Positions 1 to 11,700 of a stretch of 64,000 bases of DNA are shown here, piece after piece; positions within the stretch are counted from its first letter, which is position 1; each line of letters opens with the position of its first letter. This DNA is from Pseudisothecium myosuroides (Eukaryota > Streptophyta > Bryopsida > Hypnales > Lembophyllaceae). The DNA lies in assembly GCA_951799445.1 (NCBI GenBank), contig OX637292.1, positions 15,131,296 to 15,195,295 of the forward strand, given 5' to 3'. The notes under the pieces were generated by a model. It saw only the letters and a list, made by a program, of their open reading frames with translations. It was not told where the DNA came from and did no database searches. Both the position numbers and the translations under genes were made by a program.

Positions 1-2537
1 GAGCTCTACAAATGAAGACGGACATATATCGAAGGTCAAGGACAGTTGAAATATGCCATTTTATACCTCAAAATGTCATACCAAATCCCTGAGGCGGACT
101 GAGGCGGACTTTTTCAGTAAACTTTGAAAACCTGTGTCATGTCATTAACGGTGGATGAATGAGATTGTAGGGAGTTCCATGGACACTATCTACTGGGTCG
201 ATTTAACAAGATACTTGCCTTTCTGGCTCGCACTTTTGAAGCACCAGTGTCCAGTTGTTGCTCCAAGCGGAGGAGGTCGGGTACCGAGAGGACATGAAGA
301 TCCTCACCCAGCATATTCCTACACACAGAACACCAGTCATACACAGTCTCAAAGGCAACAACAAAATCATCCACAAATCTACACTACTGTGAGAACAACA
401 CCATCATCTCTAATTTCTACACTAAGAATGGTAGCAACACAAGGATACCCGATGCATCACAGTTTTCATTCTTGAACATACGAGATGAAAAACAACCAGG
501 AAGTCACTGCTATACTCCTGAGGACAAAATCGAATTGAAATGTACAATTATCCATGGTAGACATGTACAATGACTCGCTGTTAACATTCTTCTTTAGAAA
601 GTTTCAATTCTAAGCAAGTATGTCAAAGGGGATAAGTGTACATGCTTACTACGTACGGGGTACGTAATGATGTCTTGGTGCATTGACCTAGTACGGTGGA
701 GATGCATGCTAATTGTTGAGATTGAACTTAAGTAGCTGCACAGGGAGCCTGAACATAATTATGCTGGAATTAATAGCAAGCAACTAATTAAATTGCTGCA
801 TTACCCCGAATAAGGCATGACCAGTTCAGTTAAGCTTGGGAAGCGGAGATACCTGTGCGAATGTTGGAGTCGCTCCACATGCTGCCGTAGCTTTACAACT
901 TCACGCCCCATGAACTGCATACAAGGCAATATAATTTAATTTCAATCAAATTGGCAAGTATCCCATTCACAAGCTGTTGCTACTTAGATGACTAGGACAG
1001 GAACAGATTTCAGTTCAGTTTAAGTGTACTAAACTCTGTCATTTTATTTAACTGGAGTTTTCCAATTCAATTTCATGGAAATGACCATAATACAGTCAGT
1101 CAGTGTCCGCTAGCAGCATGTTGATCAAACCAAATACACAAGAGAAATTCAAAAAAGCCATAGATACAATTCCGATCCATAGTGCAAATGTAAATTTAAT
1201 TTCAGAGTTTGAGTATGGAATAGAGCCCCAATTACATAGCTGCACAATTGAATTGCGTCTGTGGAATTTTTGGATTATTTTTGTGGTAATACTACACATG
1301 CATACAGTCACCGGCACTAGCTTGAATGGAACGACTTACATCGCTTTCGTCGCCAAATTGGACTCCATCCGGACACTGGCTATACCGCTCCAGAGTGTCG
1401 CGCATGCTGCACAGCACAAAATAAGGAACAATCCAGAGATGGAATCACAACCTTCCAGGCAAGCAATCTACTCCCTACAGCAAAACCTAGTAAACATACA
1501 TTCAGCATTTCGACTTCCTCAAGATTACAAGATCGGCACCATCGAAATCATGCATTCTATCTGCGCCATCATCGACTAATTCTAAACCCTATTTAATACA
1601 CAACACATTACAAATATACTTATACAGTCCTCACACAGTCATGACAAATTGACACAAATCGAATCAGCTACATCGACGTTTCCTCTCTGGCTTTCGAGCT
1701 TAAAGGTTTCCTACCTATACGGAGGAGTCACATACATTACAAATGAAAACTGAAAAATCAACATCAGTCAATTCAGCAATGTTGTTTCCTCAAGTGTTAC
1801 TACAGGTCTCTTTAAAGCTTGAGCTTTCTTTTCGAGTAGCCATAACGGCGTTGAACCCCTCGTTGAACACTCAAGTCTCTACAAATTCTAACCAGAATGC
1901 CAGCAGAGTTGTACTAGCTGGTCGACTATATACAAGCTCATTCTCCAAGTTCATGACTGACATGAAATTCATATCAAAGTATATATAAACCGAGATAAAC
2001 ACAGTGCCTCAGTCGCGATTTTCCTGGAGTAGCCGAGCTAAATTTCGTGCAAAGAATTGAATCGATATCTATCGACGTCGCTAGCTACCTCGCTAGCAAA
2101 GTAATGAATACAGCGAGTTAATTTCCCAGTGGAAAGAATCATAATTCGGTGCATATATTTATATATCGTTTCCATTACCTGCCTGAGCTTGCGAATTCGA
2201 AGAGCTTCCCGGTGCTGGAGAAGATAATCACAGCCACCTCCGCGTCACACAGCACCGCCAGCTCATGGCCTTTCTTGAGCAACCCCCCACGTCTCTTCGA
2301 AAATGTGACCTGACGACTGGTGGGATTCTCGATCCGCTTGATCTCGATTTTGCCCCGCCCCATCCTCCTTTCCTGCAACCCACAATCTTCACGACTCCCC
2401 CCTCGCACCACACTGTTCAAATCCTCGAGCTCGGAACTACTGCCGTCTCGTGTCAAGTCCGAATTCAAGTCCAGAATAGTAGACGACGACCTAGCAACGC
2501 TGGGCAAGCTTCTGTTCGGAGCAGAAGCTGTCGACAT
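1..2537 (-). CDS. MIKC-type MADS-box transcription factor, partial (runs off left edge)
   Basis: Sequence-specific nuclear transcription factor. Exons on the minus strand: 2537-2179 (MADS), 1406-1340 (67 nt, I region), 914-853 (62 nt, K1), 318-219 (100 nt, K2); a further exon probably starts at 5 after a good acceptor and continues outside the window. Exon 1 carries the complete MADS domain beginning [18 protein letters not shown] at residue 59. The I exon reads [16 protein letters not shown], and the K exons read [15 protein letters not shown] and [20 protein letters not shown]. Phases match at every junction, and the 185 (from MGRGK), 62 and 100 nt exon lengths are the classical MIKC sizes. 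The first in-frame ATG lies 58 codons before MGRGK and there is an in-frame stop upstream of it, so either an N-terminal extension exists or translation starts at 2363. Intron 4 appears to use a GC donor (AAG/GCAAGT). The I/K sequence resembles moss MIKCc proteins, from memory of the family; confident of family, less of subgroup. Confidence 0.9.
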
Positions 2538-4380
2538 CCTCCATAACCCCCCTAAATTCTCGCTCTCGCCCGCTTGTGTACTTAAATTCTAATCGATCCA
2601 GCTAGCTACCTTCAATCCTCTCCAACTTCATGATCCCGCAACAATTGCAAAACGTACTAGCTCCCACACATGGACAGCAGCAGCAACAGTCCGGGCATGC
2701 AACGACAGTCCTGACCACCGGGATAACTCGCCAAATGCAGCTAGCTCTCAATCTAGACCAAAATTGTTATGCCGGGATGAGACGTACAGCGACTGCTACC
2801 GACCACGAAACCACCCCGAAAGCCCAATTGGAATGAAAATCTAGGAAGAGGATTGGCGTCTTGCCACTGTCCTGTAGCTAGTGTCGCAGCTAGCTGCCTT
2901 GCAAGTTGCAGCAACCAACTGGGTCCTATAACAAGTTCAGGTATGTCGAAAGGGGAAATTGATGGTGCAGCTGGAGCTCGCAGGGCAGGTGGAGCCTCGA
3001 TATAAGTTAAGTTAGCAATCTGGTTCGTCGTAGTTCCCTGAGGGTTTGAGATGAGAGATGGAAAGTGCAACGATCATACTGAACTGAAGATTGTGCAACC
3101 AAAAGATTAAGAAAAGCGAAAAGCCGTGTGTGTCGATCATCTGACACGCATCCCGGATTGAGGGATCGAGAGAGGAGGAAGGGTATTATTAGACGTGGAG
3201 TGACTGGGTGGCGAGGTGCCTTCTGTTGGTCTGTTTTTAAAATAATGCCAAAGGGGAGGCGGAAATGACGAGTGGCAGGCGGATTTGGTGGGGGCGAAAC
3301 GCGGGTTGCCCTTGACCTGGGCTCACTGCTGCGACGACTACTAACACTGGACAGAAGTTGGTCGTATTAGTGAGTGAGGGGGCAAAATTAGTTAGAAAAT
3401 TAGTGGACAGCACCAACAAAAGTAATTAGTGTAATCAACGGCATTAGTGGCACGGAGGTTGCTGAACCTAAAAGCGTCATTTTTCTAATATTGTAGTCTA
3501 GATCTTTTGAAAGAATCGTTGTGCATTGGGATGTGGAAGAAGACAAAATTGCATCACTATTTACTATTAATAAGGCACTATTTTAGAGCAACCAATGGAA
3601 GTTGAATAGTTCTCGGAGGCTATTATGGGAGTTGAAGCATTTTCTTCAAAGAACTCTTTAATTCCTATTGGTGGCCTGAAAGATTTTGTCTAACTAAACC
3701 TTTATACTCAAAAGTACAAAACTAATTGTAGTGTAAAAATTGAATAGTAAAATCGAGTAATTGTACAAAGACATCTACTTTATAAAATTGGGCATTTGAT
3801 TCCACAATATTGAACTCGCTAAAGTATGACAATTTTGAATCTTTTTGAAGTTTTTTTTCCTGTAAGGATATAAAAAATATTTGCTTATTCAATTTTCCAA
3901 CATATATACACAATTGATTTTCAAAAACAAAATCAATGACAATTTCAAATCAATTATCAATAAAAATCATGGATTTTAACTAAATACATAAAACAAAAGT
4001 AGAATATACATTTTTGAATGGAAATTTGAACTAGTATGTCCAATTGAGATTTTTTTAAATCCCATGGAATGTATGAACTCCATAATAATTGATTAAGACT
4101 GCATTTGAAAAATGGTTGGATTAATGGAAGAAAAGAAGGTCAAACTAGGGTTTTTTTCAGATAGTGTAGATAATGGCCTTCATGAAGCTCTTTACATCCA
4201 CAGACATAGATGAAATGTGCAAATCATGGGTATTAATTAATTCATTCATCCGATTGCTCGTGAAATGGAGCAATCGTCTCAGAAGATACTACGGTATGAC
4301 AATTTAACAATTTCATTCATTGCAAAAGGGAGAATGCAAACGTCGCCAAAGATTCTCTCCACAAACAAAGATGATCCCTT
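2538..4380. other. Upstream region of the MADS gene, no gene seen
   Basis: This should contain the 5' UTR and promoter of the MADS gene. It is moderately GC-rich to about 3.4 kb and then turns AT-rich. Short open frames on both strands lack family similarity and codon continuity. No clear TATA element could be assigned. Confidence 0.4.
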
Positions 4381-5270
4381 TTAGCAATAAATCATTCCGG
4401 AAGAAATCCCTGGGTCAATTCCACTTGGTACCCTAGCCTCCTGCAATGCACAGCCCATATGAGTGGCAAACTGCCAAATGAATCTCCCAGTCGAGTATCG
4501 AACTATCGATGCACTGGACTGAAGCCAGCCGGCCCTAGCTGGGGTACCAGAGATCGATCCATTAATTTTGGCCCAGGCTTGAGCATTGACTTGCAAGTGT
4601 GAACCCCCGCCGTTACGTTTGGATATCACCTGCAAAGTGTAAGAGGATCGGGGAGACGGGGACTGAGCTTCCAACACCGAGACCACTTGATTTCCAGGTG
4701 CCTGAGGGTTGAACTGTTGGGAGGCGTGACAACTCTTTCATTAATTCATTTGTCAGCATCTGACTAGCCTTGTAACAGAACAGTTGTAAGCTTCATTGCG
4801 TACATCTTGTCTGTGCAGGAATGCAGGAATGGGAGAAACTAGAAAGATTTTGGGGCTGCTGCCTGTAACTCCTGTTGCAACATCATGTGTTGCTCATGTG
4901 TGCACATGAGATTCACATACACTTCTGGAATGGGGAAGTGAAATCGGCAGGGCCCTGGCTTCGATTCCAGTCTGACGCACTCCGGACAGACTCCAGGTCT
5001 CAGTCGGTCAGTCCCACACTGAGCTAGTGAGGCACTTAATATCAGCCGCAGTGGTGAAGTACATTCCAAATTTTTTGCATAACTAATGTAGAGTACAATT
5101 GGGTATAAAAATTCTTTGAATGGTATGATATGCAGTTTGTATCTTTATTGTACGTTACTCAGTGGCGTGCACCCGCGTCAGTGGCGTCACATGCGAAACA
5201 GAGATAGGCGCCTTCGTGTATGTAAGAGCATCTGCAATGCAACCCCCTTTCAAGACGGTATCGGCATAGT
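4381..5270. other. Gene-free stretch with unassigned short open frames
   Basis: Two minus-strand open frames of 101 and 76 codons (4381-4686, 4839-5069) are GC-richer than the flanks but match no family I recognise. The segment 4950-5045 read on the minus strand has a tRNA A-box-like stretch (TAGCTCAGTGTGGG) and, 58 nt on, a weak B-box-like stretch (GGAATCGAAGCC), so a degenerate tRNA-derived SINE is possible but unproven. Confidence 0.25.
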
Positions 5271-5732
5271 CAGTAAGGTAGGAGGTCCATGAATCGCTCA
5301 TTTAAGAGCTGAAACTGAATTTTGGGGAGGTGAAATGTTTTGAAGTATTTTTCAGTGAATTTTCCTTGAAAGACAAGTGAAATTGGCATCTAACCCAAGT
5401 CGTTTCATATTTTTTGGAGCTTTGTGGAGTTAAGGTAGACACACCCATTCTTGTTCGTGTACCCCATTTTGTCATCATGTACTAATGGAATACATTTTAG
5501 GAGGAAAATGTGCGCCATTGGTACATAATGATGGAATGACTTCAACAGACAAGAATGGGTGAGTCTACCTTAGTTATGAAATTTTGAAGTTCAAATAGTA
5601 TAGGAAACTATGATTTGCCCGCCTCCTAAAATGTACATTGCTGAAGGCTACAAAAGCAATATGTACAAGTAGTATACATAAGAGGAGGTGGGCAATTTTA
5701 GAGCCTGTGCGCTTTTAGAACTTTGTACCTTA
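5271..5732. repeat. Inverted-repeat element family A, copy 1 (interrupted)
   Basis: Begins CAGTAAGGTAGGAGG and ends near GTACCTTA. Its left half is the reverse complement, with moderate divergence, of 60580-60741. It shares the order of motifs around TTTCATATTTTTTGGA and CTTTGTGGA with that copy. It is interrupted by the 138-bp element at 5433-5570. No open frame; a non-autonomous element. Confidence 0.65.
5433..5570. mobile_element. 138-bp foldback MITE with TA target duplication, nested
   Basis: Ends AGGTAGACACACCCATTCTTGT (first 20 nt match) and the inverse ...AAGAATGGGTGAGTCTACCT, flanked by TA at 5431-5432 and 5571-5572. The related repeat at 60430-60741 has a single TA at the homologous position (GTGGAATTAGTTA), i.e. 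an unoccupied site. Terminal inverted repeats plus TA duplication point to Tc1/mariner-type mobilisation. No coding capacity. Confidence 0.8.
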
Positions 5733-8700
5733 AAGGGACAATTCCAAAAAACACTCTCCAATGCAATCGGCATAGCTCTTTTTTTATTCCCGGGCCTGTC
5801 ATTATCCTTCCCAAACCCGACAAATTAGCAAATTATGAAGGGCTTGCAAGTTGTCTTGTTGTAGGAATATCCATTATTGTCATACCTTTTCAAGCATTGG
5901 TATGTGTGCTAATAAATTTGGCCTTCCCTTGTTTGCATAAAAAGTCTTTTTTTAATGTAGAAATTTTTTCCTCTTTTTCTTTTTATAATGCAAAAAACTT
6001 CTTTTTGAAGTTTGGATTGCAAGCTTTGCTTTGGATCAATTTGTTCTAAAAAAATCCCGGCATTATACGGGCTTTGTAGAATGCCCCGCCATTTGCCACT
6101 GATACATGGATTATTTTCCAAGAGTGCATTGCAGATGCTTTAAAGTAGGATGTAAGCAACATTGCATTGCACTAAAAGGTATGCTTTTCTAAAATCACTA
6201 GTACTTTCAATTGAGCAAAAATTAGATAAAATAATTTAGATGAAGAAATAGAATAACATCTTTTTTTTGTTTTTTTTGCTGAAATGGAAGTAGAGAACTT
6301 TGTCCAAGTGGAAACGCGCTCCCATAACACACTAGCAATGCTACCTCTCCCAATCAAACTTTATATTTGATTAGCTGGTACTTAACCCCTCCCCTTTTTT
6401 GCCTACTAGAAAGTAGAGACCACTAGGAATAGAATTAACCCTTAAAAAGCCTCCAAGCATTTGACAAGCAAGGCTATATTATGAACGATGAAGGCTATGT
6501 GACCTATAATAAGTACAACTTCTATGACATATTTATGTCTTTATCTTATATGAGTTTTTCAAAGCATCTCATAACCTTTTATTCTATTAAATTATTATGT
6601 GTACTAATTGATTTATCAAAAAAACTTGTAAAGATAGTACACACCATGGTGAATGTTGGTGAAGACCATCAAATAGTACATAGTAAATTAGTAACCACAG
6701 TTACATTAGTACATTAGTATATTAATACAAGTACTACCAACCAACTATAATTAAAAACAATTGTACTATTAAGTTAAATAAATAAAAGTGTATTGTTAAA
6801 TTTGGAATATTGTATACATTCTCTAAGCCAATGGATGTATACAATATTTGGCATCATTATGAGGGTGAAAAGAAATAGGGAAAAATTCCACCATTTTCTT
6901 GAGAAATAAATTTTAATGAATTATTGGACTTTGAGGATTCATTCTTTTCCTAATGCAACCACCTTCAAAGAAAAATGGAGTGATTGATGTTCACTTCCAA
7001 AGCTCATCTTAATAGAGTACAAAGGTTCAATAATTGATAGCAAGATCACCCAAATTGGCATATTCTCAAGCACACATGCTCATAAGAATATTATGGTGAT
7101 TGTGAGAGAGACGGTTTATATTATTTTCTATCACACTTTACATAATTGATAGATTATTTATCAAACATAACCTTAGAAATAATGATGTAGTTAATTCTAT
7201 AAATGTAGTTTATTAGTTTGCAAAATAAACTTTCTTCAACATGCAATTAATATGCACGTGTAATATAAAAAATTGGTAATTATTTTAATCCATAACCACC
7301 TGATATTCATAGAATTGTCACAAATGGAATTTTTTTTTTAATATTTTAAGTTAATTAATTATAATCTAATTAATTTTGAACCTCTTTCAAATTAAAATAT
7401 CAAATTACAAATGTCAAAGTACCATTGTTCTTGAAATTCTGCACTTTTTTTAGTTCTCCTAGAAAGTTTATCTTGCCATTTTAAAATTAGAAAATTAGCA
7501 TTCCATGGTTATAGGCCCAAAGTTCAAATTTCAAAAAAATATTGAATTTAAAGAATTTAAAGAATTTTCAAATTGGAATAGTACCTAGACTTAATAAGCT
7601 TTATTTCAATAGTTGGGCTCAAATTTTAAAAATATCACTTTAATGGCTTAAATTTAGATCAACAGAAAGGAGTACAAATTGCCAAAACACATAGTACGTG
7701 AGCATAGTGATCCATATTTTGGGAATCAACATTTCTCTAAAAATATTACTATCATCATTCACTAATTTTTTTGTGTCCACACCCTATACCAATCCTTCCA
7801 ATAAGTAAAAAAAAAATTGGATGAAATCTAGTTGTTCTACATCCACTACAATGAAAAATTTCCATTCATCAAAAGGATGTTTTTAGTCCTTGCTGGCAGC
7901 ACAAAGTTAATCCAAAGGTCCTCTATTAGGTGGTATGGGAACGACATCTTTGCGCTAAAATTGATATCAAATCTAAGGGTCATTGCAAAAAACACCGCTC
8001 CTATTCTTTGTCACAATGAAAGTGACTATCTTGTCATTTGCTATAACTTTTGAAGCACAAGTTCAATGAATATAAAATTTTTATTGAACATATCTAACTT
8101 AATGATAATTAGATCCCTTATTTTTTAGAAATTAAAAAAAATCATTTTTGTTAATATGTGGATGCGTGATTGCAAGAAACATCTGTACTATTTGTTGCAT
8201 TTTTTAATAATACTCATGATTTTTCTGGAATACTTTAAAATTAGAAAAAAAAAAAAAAATTTAAAATATGGCTAATGTATACACCTCTAAAATAAAGGTA
8301 ACCAGCAAAGGAAAAGCATAGGAAAATTTTCTAAGTAGGAAAACTAGAAAAGTGCCAAATCTCAAGAAATAGATACTTTGATGTTTAATTAATTAAAAAT
8401 TGAAAAAATAATAATTAAAAAAATAATTTTTTTCCATTTGTAACAACTCTATGAAATTGGTCATTCACCAAAAGAACCACCAAAATAATATTTTACATGT
8501 TTTGAAATGCCAATTGAATGAAGCTCATTCTGTAGACTTCCACACCACATAAAATTAACTATGGCAGTTTTAGAATTCCTTTGGAAATAGCTCTAAGTTT
8601 ACTACTGTACGTGTAGGTCCATTTTGTAAATAGCTCAGGTAAATTTGGAAAATGCTGAAAATTTTAAAAATTATACAACTAATTCTGAAAATCTGAAAAA

Positions 8701-11700
8701 TTTCATTGTTGCTAATTTTGAATGTCCAAAAACTATTCTTGAGAAAATTAAAAAAAAAAAAAAAACATTTACACTTGAATAGAAAAAATCAATCCAAAAT
8801 TATGTGTATCTAACAATTAAAAAAAAAATTGCCAAAAGTGAAGACATTCAAATCAGGTTGCCAAACTGTTGAACGATAAAAAGAATTTTTTTGGGTCAGC
8901 AAAGTGCTGAAACTAACCTATGCGTACAGTAGAAGACCATATCCTCTAAATTTCAGCTCCAAATTTGTTTCTTTATATATTGCTTTGCTCAAAAAATCTT
9001 AAAATTGAGTACTATGATAGAAAATTGGAGGCTATTTTTGAATAGTAAAACATTTTTAAAAATTCCAAAAAATTAGACAAGGTGTATAATAGTCATGAGT
9101 ACCTTGTTCATAAATTTTGAGTCATTTGGAGTAAGAATGCAAAAGTTATGACTTAAAAATAAGGATTGTCTTGTAAAGTGTGACAAGAAATAGTTCAAGC
9201 ATTTCTTGCAATCACCTCTATCACAAAATTTGGTTTAGGGATTTTTACTAAGTTAGGAGTCCCTAAATTTAATGATCTAGAGCTGAAATTTTCATGGTCT
9301 ATTTGCATGGTGGAAAAAGCATATATATCTACCAAAAGAAATCTAAAAATATATTATTTTATGTCCTACACATGAGTGCAAAATAGCACTTCCATTGCGC
9401 GCAATTTTTGAACATTGAAGATGGTTCTAAAATCATTCTTCAAGTGAAATCTCATCACCATCAACTCTTCCAAAATAGACAATTTTTAGTTTTAAAAAAA
9501 AATTGTTTTTCATATTTTTTACAAATTAAAATGTGAAAGTATCTATTTTCATGAGATTTTGCACTTTTCTAGTTCTCCTACTTAGAGAATTTTTCTATGC
9601 TTTTCCTTCCTAAAATACCTTCTTCTTAAAGATGTATATATTAAACATATTCTTCACATTAAACCAATTATAAAATAATCCCCAAAAAATCACGAGTATT
9701 GTGCAAAACGCTACAAAAACAATACAGTTTTATTTTGCTATGAGCCCTAAATGGATCTTCTCAAAGACTTTAACTCTGTAGTGAATTTTTCATATGGACT
9801 GAGTTGGAAGACTATTGGGTATTTGGGTTGTTAGTAGTAGCCCTAGAACCTGCTATAGATACCCATAACTTCGCCTCTACCAGTAACCCAATGGTTATGC
9901 CGCAATGATTTTTTTATGCATAATTTTTCACTAATTGACTACAACCAAAAGATGCACAAGGAACATTTTTTGAATTCCCTACAGGTATTGTAGTGAAAAT
10001 GTCTTCCAAGGAAACATAGAAGTGTAGGAAATTGATGTTCATAAGGAACGTGGTCTTCATAGGGAAACATGAGACATGAAATTTTATTAATTTTATTAAG
10101 GGGAAATCTATGCATTTTTCAGTGTTATTAGAAGATATCCCCACCTCCAAATCAACTCAATTTCTGAAATTCAATATTCTAAAATGTAGATTTATGCCTC
10201 TGAAATCTAACTTCAATATAGATTTTAGTGCGCAGAACCAATATTATTAGTAGATTTTGGAGTTTCAAATCTAACTAATATGAAGATTTTAAATTTCAAT
10301 CTCATTGATTTGTACATTTCAAATTTTTTTATCTAGATCCTTTCTAGATTTCAAGAGTTCCAAATATTAATAATATGTAGATTTCATTTGTTTAAATATT
10401 TTTTAAATTTCATATATTATAAAATTTTGTATATTTTTGAAGTATACACTCAAAAAAACTCGATTTATGTGAATAGAATTCATTGTTTTCAAAATTGACA
10501 ACTTACAAGTCTTATGTGGTCTCCCTCATGGTACTCTTGACAATCCATATGGGACAATTGCATCTTGTAAAATCTACCAAATATTAGGTGGAAACAACAT
10601 TGAAATGTGAGATGTATGCAAAGTCTACCACTTTGAATTGTACACGGGGGATTTGGAGAGAATTTATGAAAATCCCTGCAAAAAAAATCCAAAATTTTCT
10701 TTTGTACAAGAATTCTTTGACGATCCCTCCTCAATGACATTAGATGAGACATTAGAACATTGAAAAACACATAAACTGGCAAAAATTAGCAAGGAAAAAA
10801 TAAAAAAGCTCCAAACTAGTCACAGAAAATTCCAAAAAAGTCTGCTGTAATGATGGCTATTTTTTGTGAAGAAAAATTTCTTTTTTTTGGTCAAAACAAC
10901 CAAAGTTTACAAAGATATCATCTAGTTTTGATATTGATATCACCAAGTATCACCTAAGTATCATATGAATATTGAAAACATAACTAGCAACGTTTCCAAA
11001 ATGATTAAAAATGCAAAATTTCAGACAATTTTGTATGTTCTATAATAGTAATAAGGCAGTTATTGCCTCTTTTTGAACATATCGTGTCACTCCGTAGTCT
11101 TTGTTCCCATCTTTACTTCAATTTTGTTTCATTTTACTTGCTGACCCCTCCACCCAAATTCAACAAGAGGTTGTTAGTAGGAATTTTTTTGTACTAATTT
11201 TCGCTAGAAAGCGATGCAATTTTTTTTCTAGGGAATATTTGACAAGATATTCTTCTTTTTCAGTGGATGAAATTGTTAAATTGCTAGTTTGCTACCAAAT
11301 CTTGGAATGGGATCATTCTACTTTTGAAGAATGTATACTCTTTTGGAAGAATAAATGAATTTTCATCCATACATTGTAGGTTCTATCCATTTTTTTAAAA
11401 GAAATTTAAATTTTTTGATAACAAATGGAAACCATTGTATTGAGAGAGAACCAAGTAACCACCAAGCTAGAGGCTGGACAAATGAAGAGAGGATGATCAA
11501 ATAAGAACAACAAGAAGGGAGGTAAAAAGAACCAAGAAACTAAGAGAACAAACAAAGAGGAGGGCCCTCTTTGTTCCACCTGATAGAATAACCAACCCTA
11601 GTAGCTAATAACCGGGTTCTACCCATTTGAAATAACTTTGTGACCTAGATTGCTTTCTGCACTGTCTAAAATAAATAAATGAAAAAAACAAAACTGGTTG
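5733..11700. other. AT-rich gene-free block
   Basis: Roughly 6 kb of strongly AT-rich DNA with homopolymer A and T runs. Open frames are short, AT-driven and without family features. I see no RNA gene, splice-consistent exon chain or complete mobile element. It probably consists of old degraded repeats. Confidence 0.5.

Noticed and set aside
1103..1579. 158-codon plus-strand open frame
   Set aside because: It overlaps the MADS I-region exon on the other strand, has no domain, and is explained by chance in intron sequence.
4950..5045. tRNA-like A and B boxes on the minus strand
   Set aside because: No cloverleaf can be folded, the B box is poor and the spacing too long for a tRNA; at best an eroded SINE.
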